Source: Mesorhizobium metallidurans STM 2683 (GTDB lineage Bacteria > Pseudomonadota > Alphaproteobacteria > Rhizobiales > Rhizobiaceae). Taken from it: DNA of 42,473 nt. A model generated the notes under the pieces. The model was not told the DNA's origin. It made no database searches and saw only the letters and a program-made list of their open reading frames with translations. The stretch's first letter is position 1, and every line of letters starts with the position of its first letter. Both the position numbers and the translations under genes were made by a program. The stretch is taken from contig NZ_CAUM01000132.1 in assembly GCF_000350085.1 (NCBI RefSeq), positions 1 to 42,473 on the forward strand. The letters are read 5' to 3'. Positions 16,215 to 23,613 of this stretch are shown in pieces.

Positions 16215-16556
16215 TCACCCCGCGTCTATCTCCGCCTGCAGTGCCTCCATATGCGTCGCTGCCGCCGAAGTGGCCGCCCGCTCTATGGCGCGAAAACGGC
16301 TGACCACAGCGAGCCCCACCGCCGTCAGTTGGGCGCCACCGCCCTTCCTGCCGCCGGTCTGCGCCGCGACCAGCGGCTTGCCGAACACCCGGTTCATGTC
16401 CTCGACCAGATCCCAGGCATGCTTGTAGGACATTTCCATGCCGCGCGCCGCGGCCGAGATCGAGCCGAAGGCGGCGATCTGCTCCAGAAGCTCGATCTTG
16501 CCCGGCCCGATGCGCCCGTCGGGATCGAGATTTATCCGCAAGCTCAGCGACGGCAT
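16215..16556 (-). CDS. modE: ModE-type regulator, DNA-binding domain only
   Basis: A 113-residue winged helix-turn-helix protein of the ModE N-terminal (LysR-like) family: ELLEQIAAFGSISAAARGMEMSYKHAWDLV is the helix-turn-helix, followed by GGRKGGGAQLTAVGLAVVSRF. Full-length ModE has two additional Mop/TOBE domains that bind molybdate; these are absent here. Molybdate sensing must therefore be lost, indirect, or carried by a partner such as the nearby broken molbindin gene. It lies downstream of modC on the same strand after a 92-base gap that holds a perfect inverted repeat, so it may have its own promoter. Confidence 0.85.
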   Translation of the reverse strand: MPSLSLRINLDPDGRIGPGKIELLEQIAAFGSISAAARGMEMSYKHAWDLVEDMNRVFGKPLVAAQTGGRKGGGAQLTAVGLAVVSRFRAIERAATSAAATHMEALQAEIDAG

Positions 16557-16609
16557 TTTTGCTCCTCCGCAGTCACGCCCGCACCCAGACTAATGTCTCT
16601 TCGACCATA

Positions 16610-16634
16610 TCGCTATTCCAAAGCAACATAGCGA
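16610..16634. promoter_or_regulatory. Inverted repeat upstream of modE, candidate ModE operator
   Basis: TCGCTAT (16610-16616) and ATAGCGA (16628-16634) form a perfect 7-bp inverted repeat with an 11-base spacer, 54-78 bases upstream of the modE start. The CGNTAT half-site resembles the known ModE box and is shared with the candidate site upstream of modA. Autoregulation is an inference. Confidence 0.4.
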
Positions 16635-16648
16635 AAATCATGGATCGG

Positions 16649-17761
16649 TCACCCATCCGACTCTACCGGCAGGCCGGCGCCGGTATTCGCCCGGTCGAAA
16701 CTCACCGTCTTGACCACCGCGAACACCTTTCGGCCGAGCCGTAGCTTCAGCGCCTGTCGCGACTGCTCGGTGATCCGGGCAAGTATGGTTGCGCCATTGC
16801 AGTCGATTGCGACCTCGACCGCAGGCCCCTCGCCCGGCTCAATCGCGACGATCGTGCCCGGCAATATGTTGAGCGCGCTGAGGCCCGTCGGCTGTTCGGT
16901 GGCGATCATGACGTCACGGGCGCGGACGCGGATGCGGACCGGCGCACCGACCGGCATCGCCAGAAGCGGCACGCGGATCTCGCCCGCCGCCGAGCCGAGC
17001 ACGGTCATGCCGAAGACTTCGTCATGGCGCAGCACCGCCGTATCCAGCACGCCGCCGCCCTCACCGCGCTCTTCCGCCGGCAACAGATCGAGCCGCTGCA
17101 TGATCGCCGTAGTCGGTCCGGCGGCCGCGACCTTGCCTTGCGCCAGCACCACTACGTCGCTCGCCAACCGCGCCACCTCGGCGACGGAATGGCTGACATA
17201 GACGATCGGAATTTTCGTCTCGTCGCGCAGCCGCTCGATATAGGGCAGGATCTCGGCCTTGCGCGCGTCGTCGAGGGAGGCCAGCGGCTCGTCCATCAGC
17301 AGCAGTTTCGGGCTGGCAAGCAGCGCCCGGCCGATCGCCACGCGCTGCTTCTCGCCGCCGGAGAGCTTCGCCGGCCGCCGCTCCAGCAGCGGACCGATGC
17401 CGAGCAGGTCGACCACCGCATTGAAATCCGCGTAGCGTTCTGCTGTGGGCGTGAACCAGCGGCCATAACGCAGATTGCTCGCCACGCTCATATGCGGGAA
17501 CAGCCGCGCGTCCTGGAACACCATGCCGATCCGGCGTTTGTGCTTCGGCACGAAGATGCCCGCCGCCGTATCGACCAGCACGCGGCCGTCGACTGCGATC
17601 CGCCCTTTGTCGGGGCGGATCAGCCCGGCGATCAGGTTGATCAGCGTCGTCTTGCCGGAGCCCGAGGGGCCGAACAATGCAGTCAATCGCCCTGCGCTCT
17701 CGAAACGGGCATCGACCCCGAAATCGCCAAGCCGATGGCTGATGTCGACAGTTACGGTCAT
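16649..17761 (-). CDS. modC: Molybdate ABC transporter ATP-binding protein
   Basis: A 370-residue ATPase that powers molybdate import. Walker A is GPSGSGKTT at 31-39, the signature is LSGGEKQRVAIGRAL, Walker B is LLLMDEPLASLD, and the switch histidine is in VYVSHSV. The C-terminal third carries a TOBE domain (SALNILPGTIVAIEPGEG) that can bind oxyanion, usual for ModC. Its ATG overlaps the modB stop by four bases (ATGA). It is the third gene of modABC. Confidence 0.94.
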   Translation of the reverse strand: MTVTVDISHRLGDFGVDARFESAGRLTALFGPSGSGKTTLINLIAGLIRPDKGRIAVDGRVLVDTAAGIFVPKHKRRIGMVFQDARLFPHMSVASNLRYGRWFTPTAERYADFNAVVDLLGIGPLLERRPAKLSGGEKQRVAIGRALLASPKLLLMDEPLASLDDARKAEILPYIERLRDETKIPIVYVSHSVAEVARLASDVVVLAQGKVAAAGPTTAIMQRLDLLPAEERGEGGGVLDTAVLRHDEVFGMTVLGSAAGEIRVPLLAMPVGAPVRIRVRARDVMIATEQPTGLSALNILPGTIVAIEPGEGPAVEVAIDCNGATILARITEQSRQALKLRLGRKVFAVVKTVSFDRANTGAGLPVESDG

Positions 17762-18462
17762 TCGATGTCCATCCGCCGGCCGACGCGCCGCGCCAGCACT
17801 TCCGAGGCGACAAGGGCGGCCATCGAAATGACGATCGAGATTAGCGTCAGCCGGAGCGCGCCTTCATCGCCACCGGGCACCTGGGTAAAAGTGTAGATCG
17901 CCGACGGCAGCGTCTGCGTCTCGTTCGGGATGTTGGAAACGAAGGTGATCGTCGCGCCGAACTCGCCCATCGCCTTGGCGAAGGACAGGATCGCGCCGGC
18001 GATCAGTCCCGGCAGGATCAGCGGCAGCGTGATGGTGGCGAACACGAGCAACGGATTGGCGCCAAGCGTCCCGGCCGCCGCTTCCATCTTGCGGTCGACC
18101 GCCTCGATCGACAGCCGGATCGCCCGCACCATCAGGGGAAAGCCCATGATGCCGCAGGCCAGCGCCGCACCCGTCCAGCGAAACGAGAAGACGATGCCGA
18201 AATGCTCGGCGAGGAACGCGCCGGCCGGCCCGCGCCGGCCGAACGTCAAAAGCAGCAAATAACCGGTCACCACCGGCGGCAGTATCAGCGGCAGATGCAC
18301 CAGCCCGTTGAGCAGCGTCTTGCCCCAGAATTTTCCGCGGGCAAGAACGAGCGCGATCAATATGCCCGGTGGCAGGCTGAAAAGCATCGCCACGGTCGCC
18401 ACCTTGATGGACAGCCGGACCGCATTCCATTCGTCGGGAGTGAGGTCCAGCAGCCAGGTCAT
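17758..18462 (-). CDS. modB: Molybdate ABC transporter permease
   Basis: A 234-residue inner-membrane permease with about five to six hydrophobic helices. The cytoplasmic EAA loop that contacts ModC is EAAAGTLGANPLLVFATITL, continuing to LPGLIAGAILSF. HLPLILPPVVTGY is the conserved ModB segment in the second helix region. It lies 15 bases after modA and overlaps modC by four bases, so the three subunits are made together. Confidence 0.94.
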   Translation of the reverse strand: MTWLLDLTPDEWNAVRLSIKVATVAMLFSLPPGILIALVLARGKFWGKTLLNGLVHLPLILPPVVTGYLLLLTFGRRGPAGAFLAEHFGIVFSFRWTGAALACGIMGFPLMVRAIRLSIEAVDRKMEAAAGTLGANPLLVFATITLPLILPGLIAGAILSFAKAMGEFGATITFVSNIPNETQTLPSAIYTFTQVPGGDEGALRLTLISIVISMAALVASEVLARRVGRRMDIE

Positions 18463-18478
18463 GCCTTGGTTTCGTGCC

Positions 18479-19276
18479 TCAGTTGCTCGGCGTCAGGACG
18501 GTGAACCCCTGCTCCTTGAAGAGCGCGCCGGCCTTGGCGGATTGCAGGCATTTCAGGAAGGCCGGTGTATCCTTGTCCTTCGAGTCGGCGGTCTGGGCAA
18601 CCGGGTAGATGATCGGCGGGTGCGAATCCTCCGGGAAGGCGCCGATCACCTTGACGCCCTTTTCGGCATGCGCGTCGGTGGCATAGACTATGCCGAGAGC
18701 CGCTTCGCCGGTCGAAACCAGCTTCAGCGCCGCGCGCACATTCTCGGCCTGCGCCACCTTGCCCTCGACCGACGACCAGACGCCGAGCGATTCAAGTGCC
18801 GCCTTGCCGTATTTGCCGGCCGGCACCGCCTTGAAATCGCCCATGGCGAGCTTGCCATCGCCGATGAGCCTGGCGAGATCAAAACCCTTTTCGATCCTGG
18901 CTTCGGCCGTTGAATCCTTCGGCGCCACCAGCACGATCTCGTTGCCGAGCAGCTTCACCTCGGTGTCCGGCTTGGTCAGCTTCTTGTCGGAAAGATACTT
19001 CATCCAGTCGAGATCGGCCGAAATGAAGATATCGGCCGGCGCGCCGCCCTCGATCTGCTTGGCCAGCGCCGAACTTGCCGCGTAGGAGACCGTCGCGGCC
19101 TCGCCGACATCGGCCTCGCAGGCCTTGTTGACGGCATCGAGCCCGTCCTTGAGGCTGGCTGCGGCAAACACGATCACCTTGTCTTCCGCGTGCGCTGCCG
19201 GCACTGCAGCCATCAGTGCCGCAGCAAAACCACCGATCGCAATCGCCCTCAATCCAAGACCTTTGCGCGTCACCAT
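18479..19276 (-). CDS. modA: Molybdate ABC transporter substrate-binding protein
   Basis: A 265-residue periplasmic binding protein. A signal peptide (about 1-30, ending AAHAEDK) is followed by VFAAASLKDGLDAV and VSYAASSALAKQIEGGAPADIF, the two conserved segments that line the oxyanion site. FKAVPAGKYGKAALESLG and ALGIVYATDA are also typical of ModA. The ATG at 19276 is chosen because GGGAGAG lies upstream and the signal peptide then begins normally; the frame runs further back. It is the first gene of modABC, with a candidate ModE box 49-72 bases upstream of its start. Confidence 0.93.
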   Translation of the reverse strand: MVTRKGLGLRAIAIGGFAAALMAAVPAAHAEDKVIVFAAASLKDGLDAVNKACEADVGEAATVSYAASSALAKQIEGGAPADIFISADLDWMKYLSDKKLTKPDTEVKLLGNEIVLVAPKDSTAEARIEKGFDLARLIGDGKLAMGDFKAVPAGKYGKAALESLGVWSSVEGKVAQAENVRAALKLVSTGEAALGIVYATDAHAEKGVKVIGAFPEDSHPPIIYPVAQTADSKDKDTPAFLKCLQSAKAGALFKEQGFTVLTPSN

Positions 19277-19324
19277 GAAAACTCTCCCTGGGTTTGAAAT
19301 CCGCTCGGCTCGAAGCCTGTCAAT

Positions 19325-19348
19325 CGATATATCCGGATGAACATAACA
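19325..19348. promoter_or_regulatory. Candidate ModE box between modA and the mop-like gene
   Basis: CGATATAT (19325-19332) and ACATAACA (19341-19348) are separated by 8 bases, the spacing of the ModE operator family (CGNTATAT facing ATATANCG). The left arm matches well and the right arm at about six of eight. It sits in the 173-base divergent region and could control both modABC and the mop-like gene. Confidence 0.45.
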
Positions 19349-19449
19349 AGGGAAGGCTTTTACTCGACGCCGGGATTGTATCTTGATGTTGTCGCGGCCT
19401 ACGATGAGTTGGACCGGATACAGCGGTATCACGCCGAAGGAGACGTCGC

Positions 19450-19655
19450 ATGAAAATCAGCGCCCGCAACATCCTCAAGGGAACGATCGTCGAGATCGTC
19501 AAGGGAGCCACCACTTCGCACGTGCTGATCGACATCGGCGGTTCCGTCGTCACCGCCTCGATCACCAACGAGGCAGTGGCTGATCTCCAGCTTGAAAAGG
19601 GCGGCAGGCCTATGCCGTGATCAAGGCCTCGGATGTGATGGTCGGCGTCGACTGA
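19450..19655 (+). pseudogene. mop: Molbindin (TOBE domain, Mop-like), frameshifted
   Basis: ATG 19450 has GGAG upstream and opens a typical molbindin: MKISARNILKGTIVEIVKGA, then HVLIDIGGSVVTASITNEAV. The frame ends early at 19618-19620 after 56 codons. One frame over, starting around 19604-19607, the missing end is present (QAYAVIKASDVMVGVD, stop 19653-19655). One missing base restores a 68-residue molbindin, the normal size. These small proteins store or buffer molybdate in the cytoplasm. The truncated form lacks the last strands. A sequencing error is possible, but two neighbouring genes are also broken. Confidence 0.75.
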
Positions 19656-19676
19656 GCACTTCCCAATCTACAAGGT

Positions 19677-20072
19677 TCAGGCAGCGAGCCTGTGAATCAA
19701 AGCATCTTCGACATAAATGCCGTCGACGGTGTTATGGGAAAATCGTACTTCTCCAAGGCCATCCACCCGCATCGCGGTGCCTAAGCCGGCTATCAGCCGG
19801 TCGTCCGCTGATGTGATCTTTACCTTGCTAAGATCCAGAATCGGCTGGTCTGGGCGCGCTTTGCGCCAGTCTGCGGCAATGGTTGCCGCATCAAGGTACT
19901 TTTTCTCGAGATCCTTTCGCTACCCCCGATAGGCGATGACCATACGCCAATTCTCGACATCGCCATTGTACAGCCATGGTGCAGCCGCGACCCCGAACCT
20001 CTTTTCGTCAAGAGCACGAATCAAATCGATCCCGGCATCAATGTCGGCCCTTACCAGCGCTCCTGAAGCCAT
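19677..20072 (-). pseudogene. Hypothetical protein with an in-frame stop (partner of the HEPN-like gene)
   Basis: From ATG 20070-20072 the frame reads MASGALVRADIDAGIDLIRALDEKRFGVAAAPWLYNGDVENW and is closed by TAG at 19920-19922 (codon 51). The same frame then continues RKDLEKKYLDAATIAADWRK to a natural-looking end HRLAA at 19677. Restored, it would be about 131 residues. The continuity of protein-like sequence on both sides of the stop shows a recent nonsense mutation or a sequencing error. Its start overlaps the end of the HEPN-like gene by 22 bases, so the two were translationally coupled. The family is not recognised as characterised. Confidence 0.65.
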
Positions 20073-20460
20073 CCGAACACTCCTTGTTCTTCGTCGACCA
20101 TGGCATTTCGCATGGCCGTCGCCTCAAACACATCTATCATATCGTAGCGCGAAGCCTCATTCCAATCCGAGACCGCTGACCAGTGGCCATCGAACACAGG
20201 CGAAGACGCACGACGCTCGGTAAGCTCGGCGGACAAGCCAGCCAACGCTATGAGCTTGTTGAGGTCATGTCTTGGGCGAATTTCTTGTCAGGGATCGTAT
20301 CAGGACTGAACAGTCTGGATATTCGCGACTTAATGGCGATCTCAGCTGCGTAACCGAAAAGATAATATGCGTTCGAAAAGCGTTCGTTCTGAAACAGGAG
20401 TTCGGCGTCACGTAATTTGGCGTTGGCAATGGCTTGGAGTGTCGCCCTCTCCAGCGTCAT
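20051..20460 (-). pseudogene. HEPN-like protein, frameshifted
   Basis: ATG 20458-20460 overlaps the thyA stop (ATGA). The first part, ATLQAIANAKLRDAELLF followed by RFSNAYYLFGYAAEIAIKSR, has the helical look of HEPN-type proteins. The frame breaks near 20268 and stops at 20248. One frame over, the text continues HDLNKLIALAGLSAELTE and ends GVFGWLQERW at 20051. One missing base restores about 136 residues. No clear R-x4-6-H ribonuclease motif is visible, so a nuclease role cannot be assumed. With its overlapping downstream partner it forms a two-gene unit coupled to thyA, and both members are broken. Confidence 0.65.
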
Positions 20461-21251
20461 ACAGCGATCGGCGCCTTGATCGTCGCGTCGGCGAAATAGT
20501 TCTCAAGCCGGAAATCCTCGAAGCGGAAGGCAAAGAGATCCTTCACGTCCGGATTGATCCACATGGTCGGCAGCGTCTTGGGCGTGCGTCGCAACTGTTC
20601 GCGCGCCTGCTCGAAATGGTTCGAGTAAAGATGCGCGTCGCCCAGCGTGTGAACGAAATCGCCGGGCTTCAGCCCGGTCACCTGCGCCACCATCAGCGTC
20701 AGCAACGCATAGGAGGCGATGTTGAAGGGAACACCGAGAAAGATGTCGCCGGAACGCTGGTAGAGCTGGCAGGAGAGCCTGCCTTCCGAGACATAGAACT
20801 GGAACAGGCAGTGGCAGGGCGGCAGCGCCATGGCCTCCACCTCGGCCGGGTTCCACGCCGAAACGATCAACCGGCGGGAATTAGGATTCTTGCGTATCTC
20901 CTTGAGAAGGCCTGCAATCTGGTCAATGGCGCCGCCGTGGCCATCCGGCCAGGAGCGCCATTGCTTGCCATAGACCGGGCCGAGATCGCCATTCTCATCG
21001 GCCCATTCGTCCCAGATGGAGACGCCATGGTCCTTGAGGTACTCGATGTTGGTGTCGCCGGCCAGGAACCACAAAAGTTCGTATATGATCGACTTCAGAT
21101 GCAGCTTCTTGGTGGTGGTGACCGGAAAGCCGCGCGCCAGGTCGAAGCGCATCTGGTAGCCGAACACCGAGCGTGTTCCGGTGCCGGTGCGGTCGTCGCG
21201 GTCGGCGCCGTTTTCCAGCACATGATTCAAGAGGTCGAGATACTGGCGCAT
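20457..21251 (-). CDS. thyA: Thymidylate synthase
   Basis: ThyA methylates dUMP to dTMP with methylenetetrahydrofolate and yields the dihydrofolate that FolA (13642-14160) recycles. Starting at ATG 21251 gives 264 residues, the standard length, and puts the catalytic cysteine of LPPCHCLFQFY at position 146 as in the E. coli enzyme. Other signatures are RTGTGTRSVFG, the substrate-binding segment SCQLYQRSGDIFLGVPFNIASYALL, and the terminal APIAV. An upstream ATG at 21278 would add nine residues. The stop overlaps the start of the HEPN-like gene. Confidence 0.95.
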   Translation of the reverse strand: MRQYLDLLNHVLENGADRDDRTGTGTRSVFGYQMRFDLARGFPVTTTKKLHLKSIIYELLWFLAGDTNIEYLKDHGVSIWDEWADENGDLGPVYGKQWRSWPDGHGGAIDQIAGLLKEIRKNPNSRRLIVSAWNPAEVEAMALPPCHCLFQFYVSEGRLSCQLYQRSGDIFLGVPFNIASYALLTLMVAQVTGLKPGDFVHTLGDAHLYSNHFEQAREQLRRTPKTLPTMWINPDVKDLFAFRFEDFRLENYFADATIKAPIAV

Positions 21252-21347
21252 TGGCTTCGGCTCGATTCGGGTTGCCATCCATAGTAGCCGACTGGCTGTC
21301 GGCCGAACATATCAAAGCGCAAGATGTTTCAACGCCGATAGCGTTAC

Positions 21348-21375
21348 AAGCTGGCGCGGCAAATCGCGCCAGCTT
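21348..21375 (-). terminator. Strong hairpin downstream of the DUF2853 gene
   Basis: AAGCTGGCGCG (21348-21358) and CGCGCCAGCTT (21365-21375) form a perfect 11-bp stem with a 6-base loop, 17 bases past the DUF2853 stop and upstream of thyA on the same strand. There is no T-run after the stem, so it may act as an attenuating or RNA-stabilising hairpin rather than a classical terminator. Confidence 0.55.
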
Positions 21376-21392
21376 CCGCTTCGATGCAGATG

Positions 21393-21704
21393 TCAGAGTG
21401 AGCCGAGCTTGCCCAAATCCTTGGCGACCAGATAATAAAAGGTCACGCGGCTCTTGGTGTTGTCGGCCGCCATCGCCTTGCAGGTCTTTTCGATGGCAGC
21501 GTCCGCCTTGCTGCCGTCGGTGACGCCGAGTTTCTTGGCAGCCCAGTTGTTCCGGACGCGCTCGAGTTCCTTGGGATCCGTGCAGGACACCAGCGAGGAA
21601 TCGCGGTTCCTGAGCGCGATGCCCAGATGCTTCACGATCTTGGCGACCGCATCGGCATTTGCCGCGGCGTCGTACTTCTTCACGTCTGCAAGATAGTCGG
21701 ACAT
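21393..21704 (-). CDS. DUF2853 family protein
   Basis: A 103-residue soluble helical protein: MSDYLADVKKYDAAANADAV, then IVKHLGIALRNRDSSLVSCTD and a C-terminal segment NTKSRVTFYYLVAKDLGKL. This matches the DUF2853 family, which is small, cytoplasmic and of unknown function. GAGGGGA precedes the ATG at 21704, which decides the start against an upstream in-frame ATG at 21794. A hairpin follows the stop. Confidence 0.85.
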   Translation of the reverse strand: MSDYLADVKKYDAAANADAVAKIVKHLGIALRNRDSSLVSCTDPKELERVRNNWAAKKLGVTDGSKADAAIEKTCKAMAADNTKSRVTFYYLVAKDLGKLGSL

Positions 21705-21876
21705 CAAAATTCCCCTCGTCGGCGCCACGGGATCCAGTCGATGAGGGCTGTGGCGCGCTGCCGCGAACTCTGCGCTAGGTTGATAATTCCTCACCGCGGC
21801 AAAGCTTCGGTTGAGTGCGCGTGCAAGTCAACCCTCCATGATCCGCTTTGAGACAGATATGAAACGGCTTTCCGGC

Positions 21877-21905
21877 CTTTCATTTCCTGCGATGGCCCCC
21901 TATAT
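21877..21905 (+). promoter_or_regulatory. Putative promoter of the tmRNA gene
   Basis: CTATAT at 21900-21905 is a perfect alphaproteobacterial -10 box. CTTTCA at 21877-21882, 17 bases upstream, is a weak match to CTTGAC. Transcription would start near 21911-21912, directly at a 5-bp hairpin that begins the RNA. Confidence 0.45.
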
Positions 21906-21910
21906 TCGTT

Positions 21911-22230
21911 TTGTCGGCTTGACCGACTATGGCGATAAATGGGCGATGAAATAAGCCGTTCGGACCCGGGGGCGGTACCCGGCGCCTCCACCAAAAACCG
22001 CTCGATGAGAGCGGCTTTTGCTGGGGGCGAAATAGGATCGACGAAGGTGTAAAGATCGTACTTTTGCCCGGCATTGTACCACCGTCATCGGGCTAAACTT
22101 ATAGTTGCCAACGACAACTATGCGGAAGCTCGTCTCGCTGCTTAATGCAGTGCGAACGCTTCAAATCAAGCCCTAGGGGTTCGCACTTCTAGGCGGGGTT
22201 CGGAGGTACCTGGCAACAGAAACCTCCACT
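21911..22230 (+). ncRNA. ssrA: Two-piece, circularly permuted tmRNA
   Basis: The acceptor piece comes first and ends in an encoded CCA at 21991-21993. The coding piece begins about 22023. Its first seven bases GGGGGCG pair with CGCCTCC just before the ACCA of the acceptor piece, forming a complete acceptor stem with one G-U pair. The intervening stretch (about 21994-22022) holds a hairpin and is removed during maturation. The resume frame at 22107-22145 reads ANDNYAEARLAA then TAA. A hairpin GGAGGT/ACCTCC at 22202-22227 marks the 3' end. The RNA rescues stalled ribosomes and tags the nascent protein for ClpXP. End positions are approximate. Confidence 0.92.
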
Positions 22231-22398
22231 TCTCCCCTCTTTCGATTTGGTAGCGGCGGCAGGCTTGCCGGTCGGTTTCTTGCGTTGCGCAGGGCGCGCC
22301 GATCGAAGCTCGGCTGCGCTTCGCGCTGGCGGAGATGGGATTGCAGTCCGGTTAAGAAGGCCGGGCTGGCCAGGCGTCTTTGTCCGCCATGAGAGGTC

Positions 22399-23481
22399 TC
22401 AAGCTACAGCCGGCAAATTAGCGCCGGCACGTGCCAGGCCGTGCGCCACGAGCCGGTCGATGACCTCCGCATAGCTGACCCCGCTCGCCGCCATGGCCTT
22501 GGCGTACATGCTGATATCGGTGAAGCCGGGGATGGTGTTGAGCTCGTTCACGAGGGTGCGCATGTCGGTCGTCAGGAAGAAATCGACGCGTGCCATGCCG
22601 TCGCAGCCGACGGCGCGAAAGGCCTTGGCGGCGATCTCGCGGATCTTGCCTTCGATCTCCGGCGGCAGTTCAGCCGGAACCTTCAGGACGGCGCCATTTT
22701 CATCGATGTACTTGGCATCATAGCTGTAGAAGCCGTGGCTTTCGGCTGGTACGATCTCGCCGGGGCGAGACACGAACAACCCGCCATTGGCGTCCTCCAG
22801 CACGCCGCATTCAATCTCGCGGCCGCTGATGAACTCCTCGGCCAGCAGCTTGCTGTCGTGTTTGAAGCCCTCGACGAGCGCGGCCTCATAATCCCGCTCG
22901 GTCGCGACCTTGCTGACGCCGACGGACGAGCCCTGCCTGGCGGGCTTGATGAAAAGCGGCAGTCCCAGGTCGCGCCGCAGGTCGGTAAAAGCCGGCGCTT
23001 CCCCTTGCGAAATCGTAACGGACCGGGCCGTCGGCAATCCCGCCTCTTTCAGAAGGCGCTTTGCTATCTCCTTGTCGAGGGCCGTGGCTGAACCGAGGAT
23101 TCCGCAGCCCGCAAACGGCACCCGCGCCACTTCCGCCAGCCCTTGCACCGAACCGTCCTCGCCATGCAGGCCGTGCAACACGGGAAAGACGATATCGATC
23201 TTCGCCAGTTCATGCGGCTTGCCGCTGGCCGGGATCGCCAGGATGCGCCCGCGCCCGCCCGGCACAAGGCAGATCTCAGTCTCCGCCGCCGGCCTTGCCA
23301 GCGCCCCACCCTCGAAGCTGCTCAGCAGCCATTGCCCTTCGCGGGTGACGAAGATCGGCACCGCATCATATCTGGCGGGCTCCAGCGCGCGCATGACATT
23401 GGTTGCCGAAAGCACCGAAATCTCATGCTCGGCGGAGCGCCCGCCAAAGAGCACGGCAATGCGCAATCTGTTCGCGGCCAT
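22399..23481 (-). CDS. ddl: D-alanine--D-alanine ligase
   Basis: An ATP-grasp enzyme of 360 residues that joins two D-alanines for the peptidoglycan stem peptide. Visible signatures are LFGGRSAEHEISVLSA at the N terminus, FPVLHGLHGEDGSVQGL, the ATP-grasp segment LFIKPARQGSSVGVSKV, and the metal-binding NELNTIPGFTDISMY near the C terminus. GGGAG precedes the ATG at 23481. It stands alone rather than in a mur/fts cluster, and its length is that of the longer DdlA-like type, so it may be a second ligase in the genome. Confidence 0.92.
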   Translation of the reverse strand: MAANRLRIAVLFGGRSAEHEISVLSATNVMRALEPARYDAVPIFVTREGQWLLSSFEGGALARPAAETEICLVPGGRGRILAIPASGKPHELAKIDIVFPVLHGLHGEDGSVQGLAEVARVPFAGCGILGSATALDKEIAKRLLKEAGLPTARSVTISQGEAPAFTDLRRDLGLPLFIKPARQGSSVGVSKVATERDYEAALVEGFKHDSKLLAEEFISGREIECGVLEDANGGLFVSRPGEIVPAESHGFYSYDAKYIDENGAVLKVPAELPPEIEGKIREIAAKAFRAVGCDGMARVDFFLTTDMRTLVNELNTIPGFTDISMYAKAMAASGVSYAEVIDRLVAHGLARAGANLPAVA

Positions 23482-23613
23482 CAATGTCTCCCGAATGATC
23501 TGGTGCTTGAAAAGGAAGCCGACAACGATGCCGCGGCCGGATATTCGTATACTCGTATACGAGATTCAATCGTGCATTCAAGCGGGCCGGTCCAAGCAAT
23601 AGCGCAAAAAGCC

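Noticed and set aside
19277..19449. Molybdenum-cofactor riboswitch upstream of modA
   Set aside because: No extended conserved stem structure seen; a ModE-box-like inverted repeat explains the signal better.
21791..21994. Minus-strand open frame of 67 codons
   Set aside because: It is antisense to the tmRNA acceptor piece; structure and pairing of the RNA explain the sequence.
22231..22398. Protein-like lysine/alanine-rich reading on the minus strand between the tmRNA gene and ddl
   Set aside because: No start, no ribosome binding site and no recognisable family; may be a remnant but cannot be supported.
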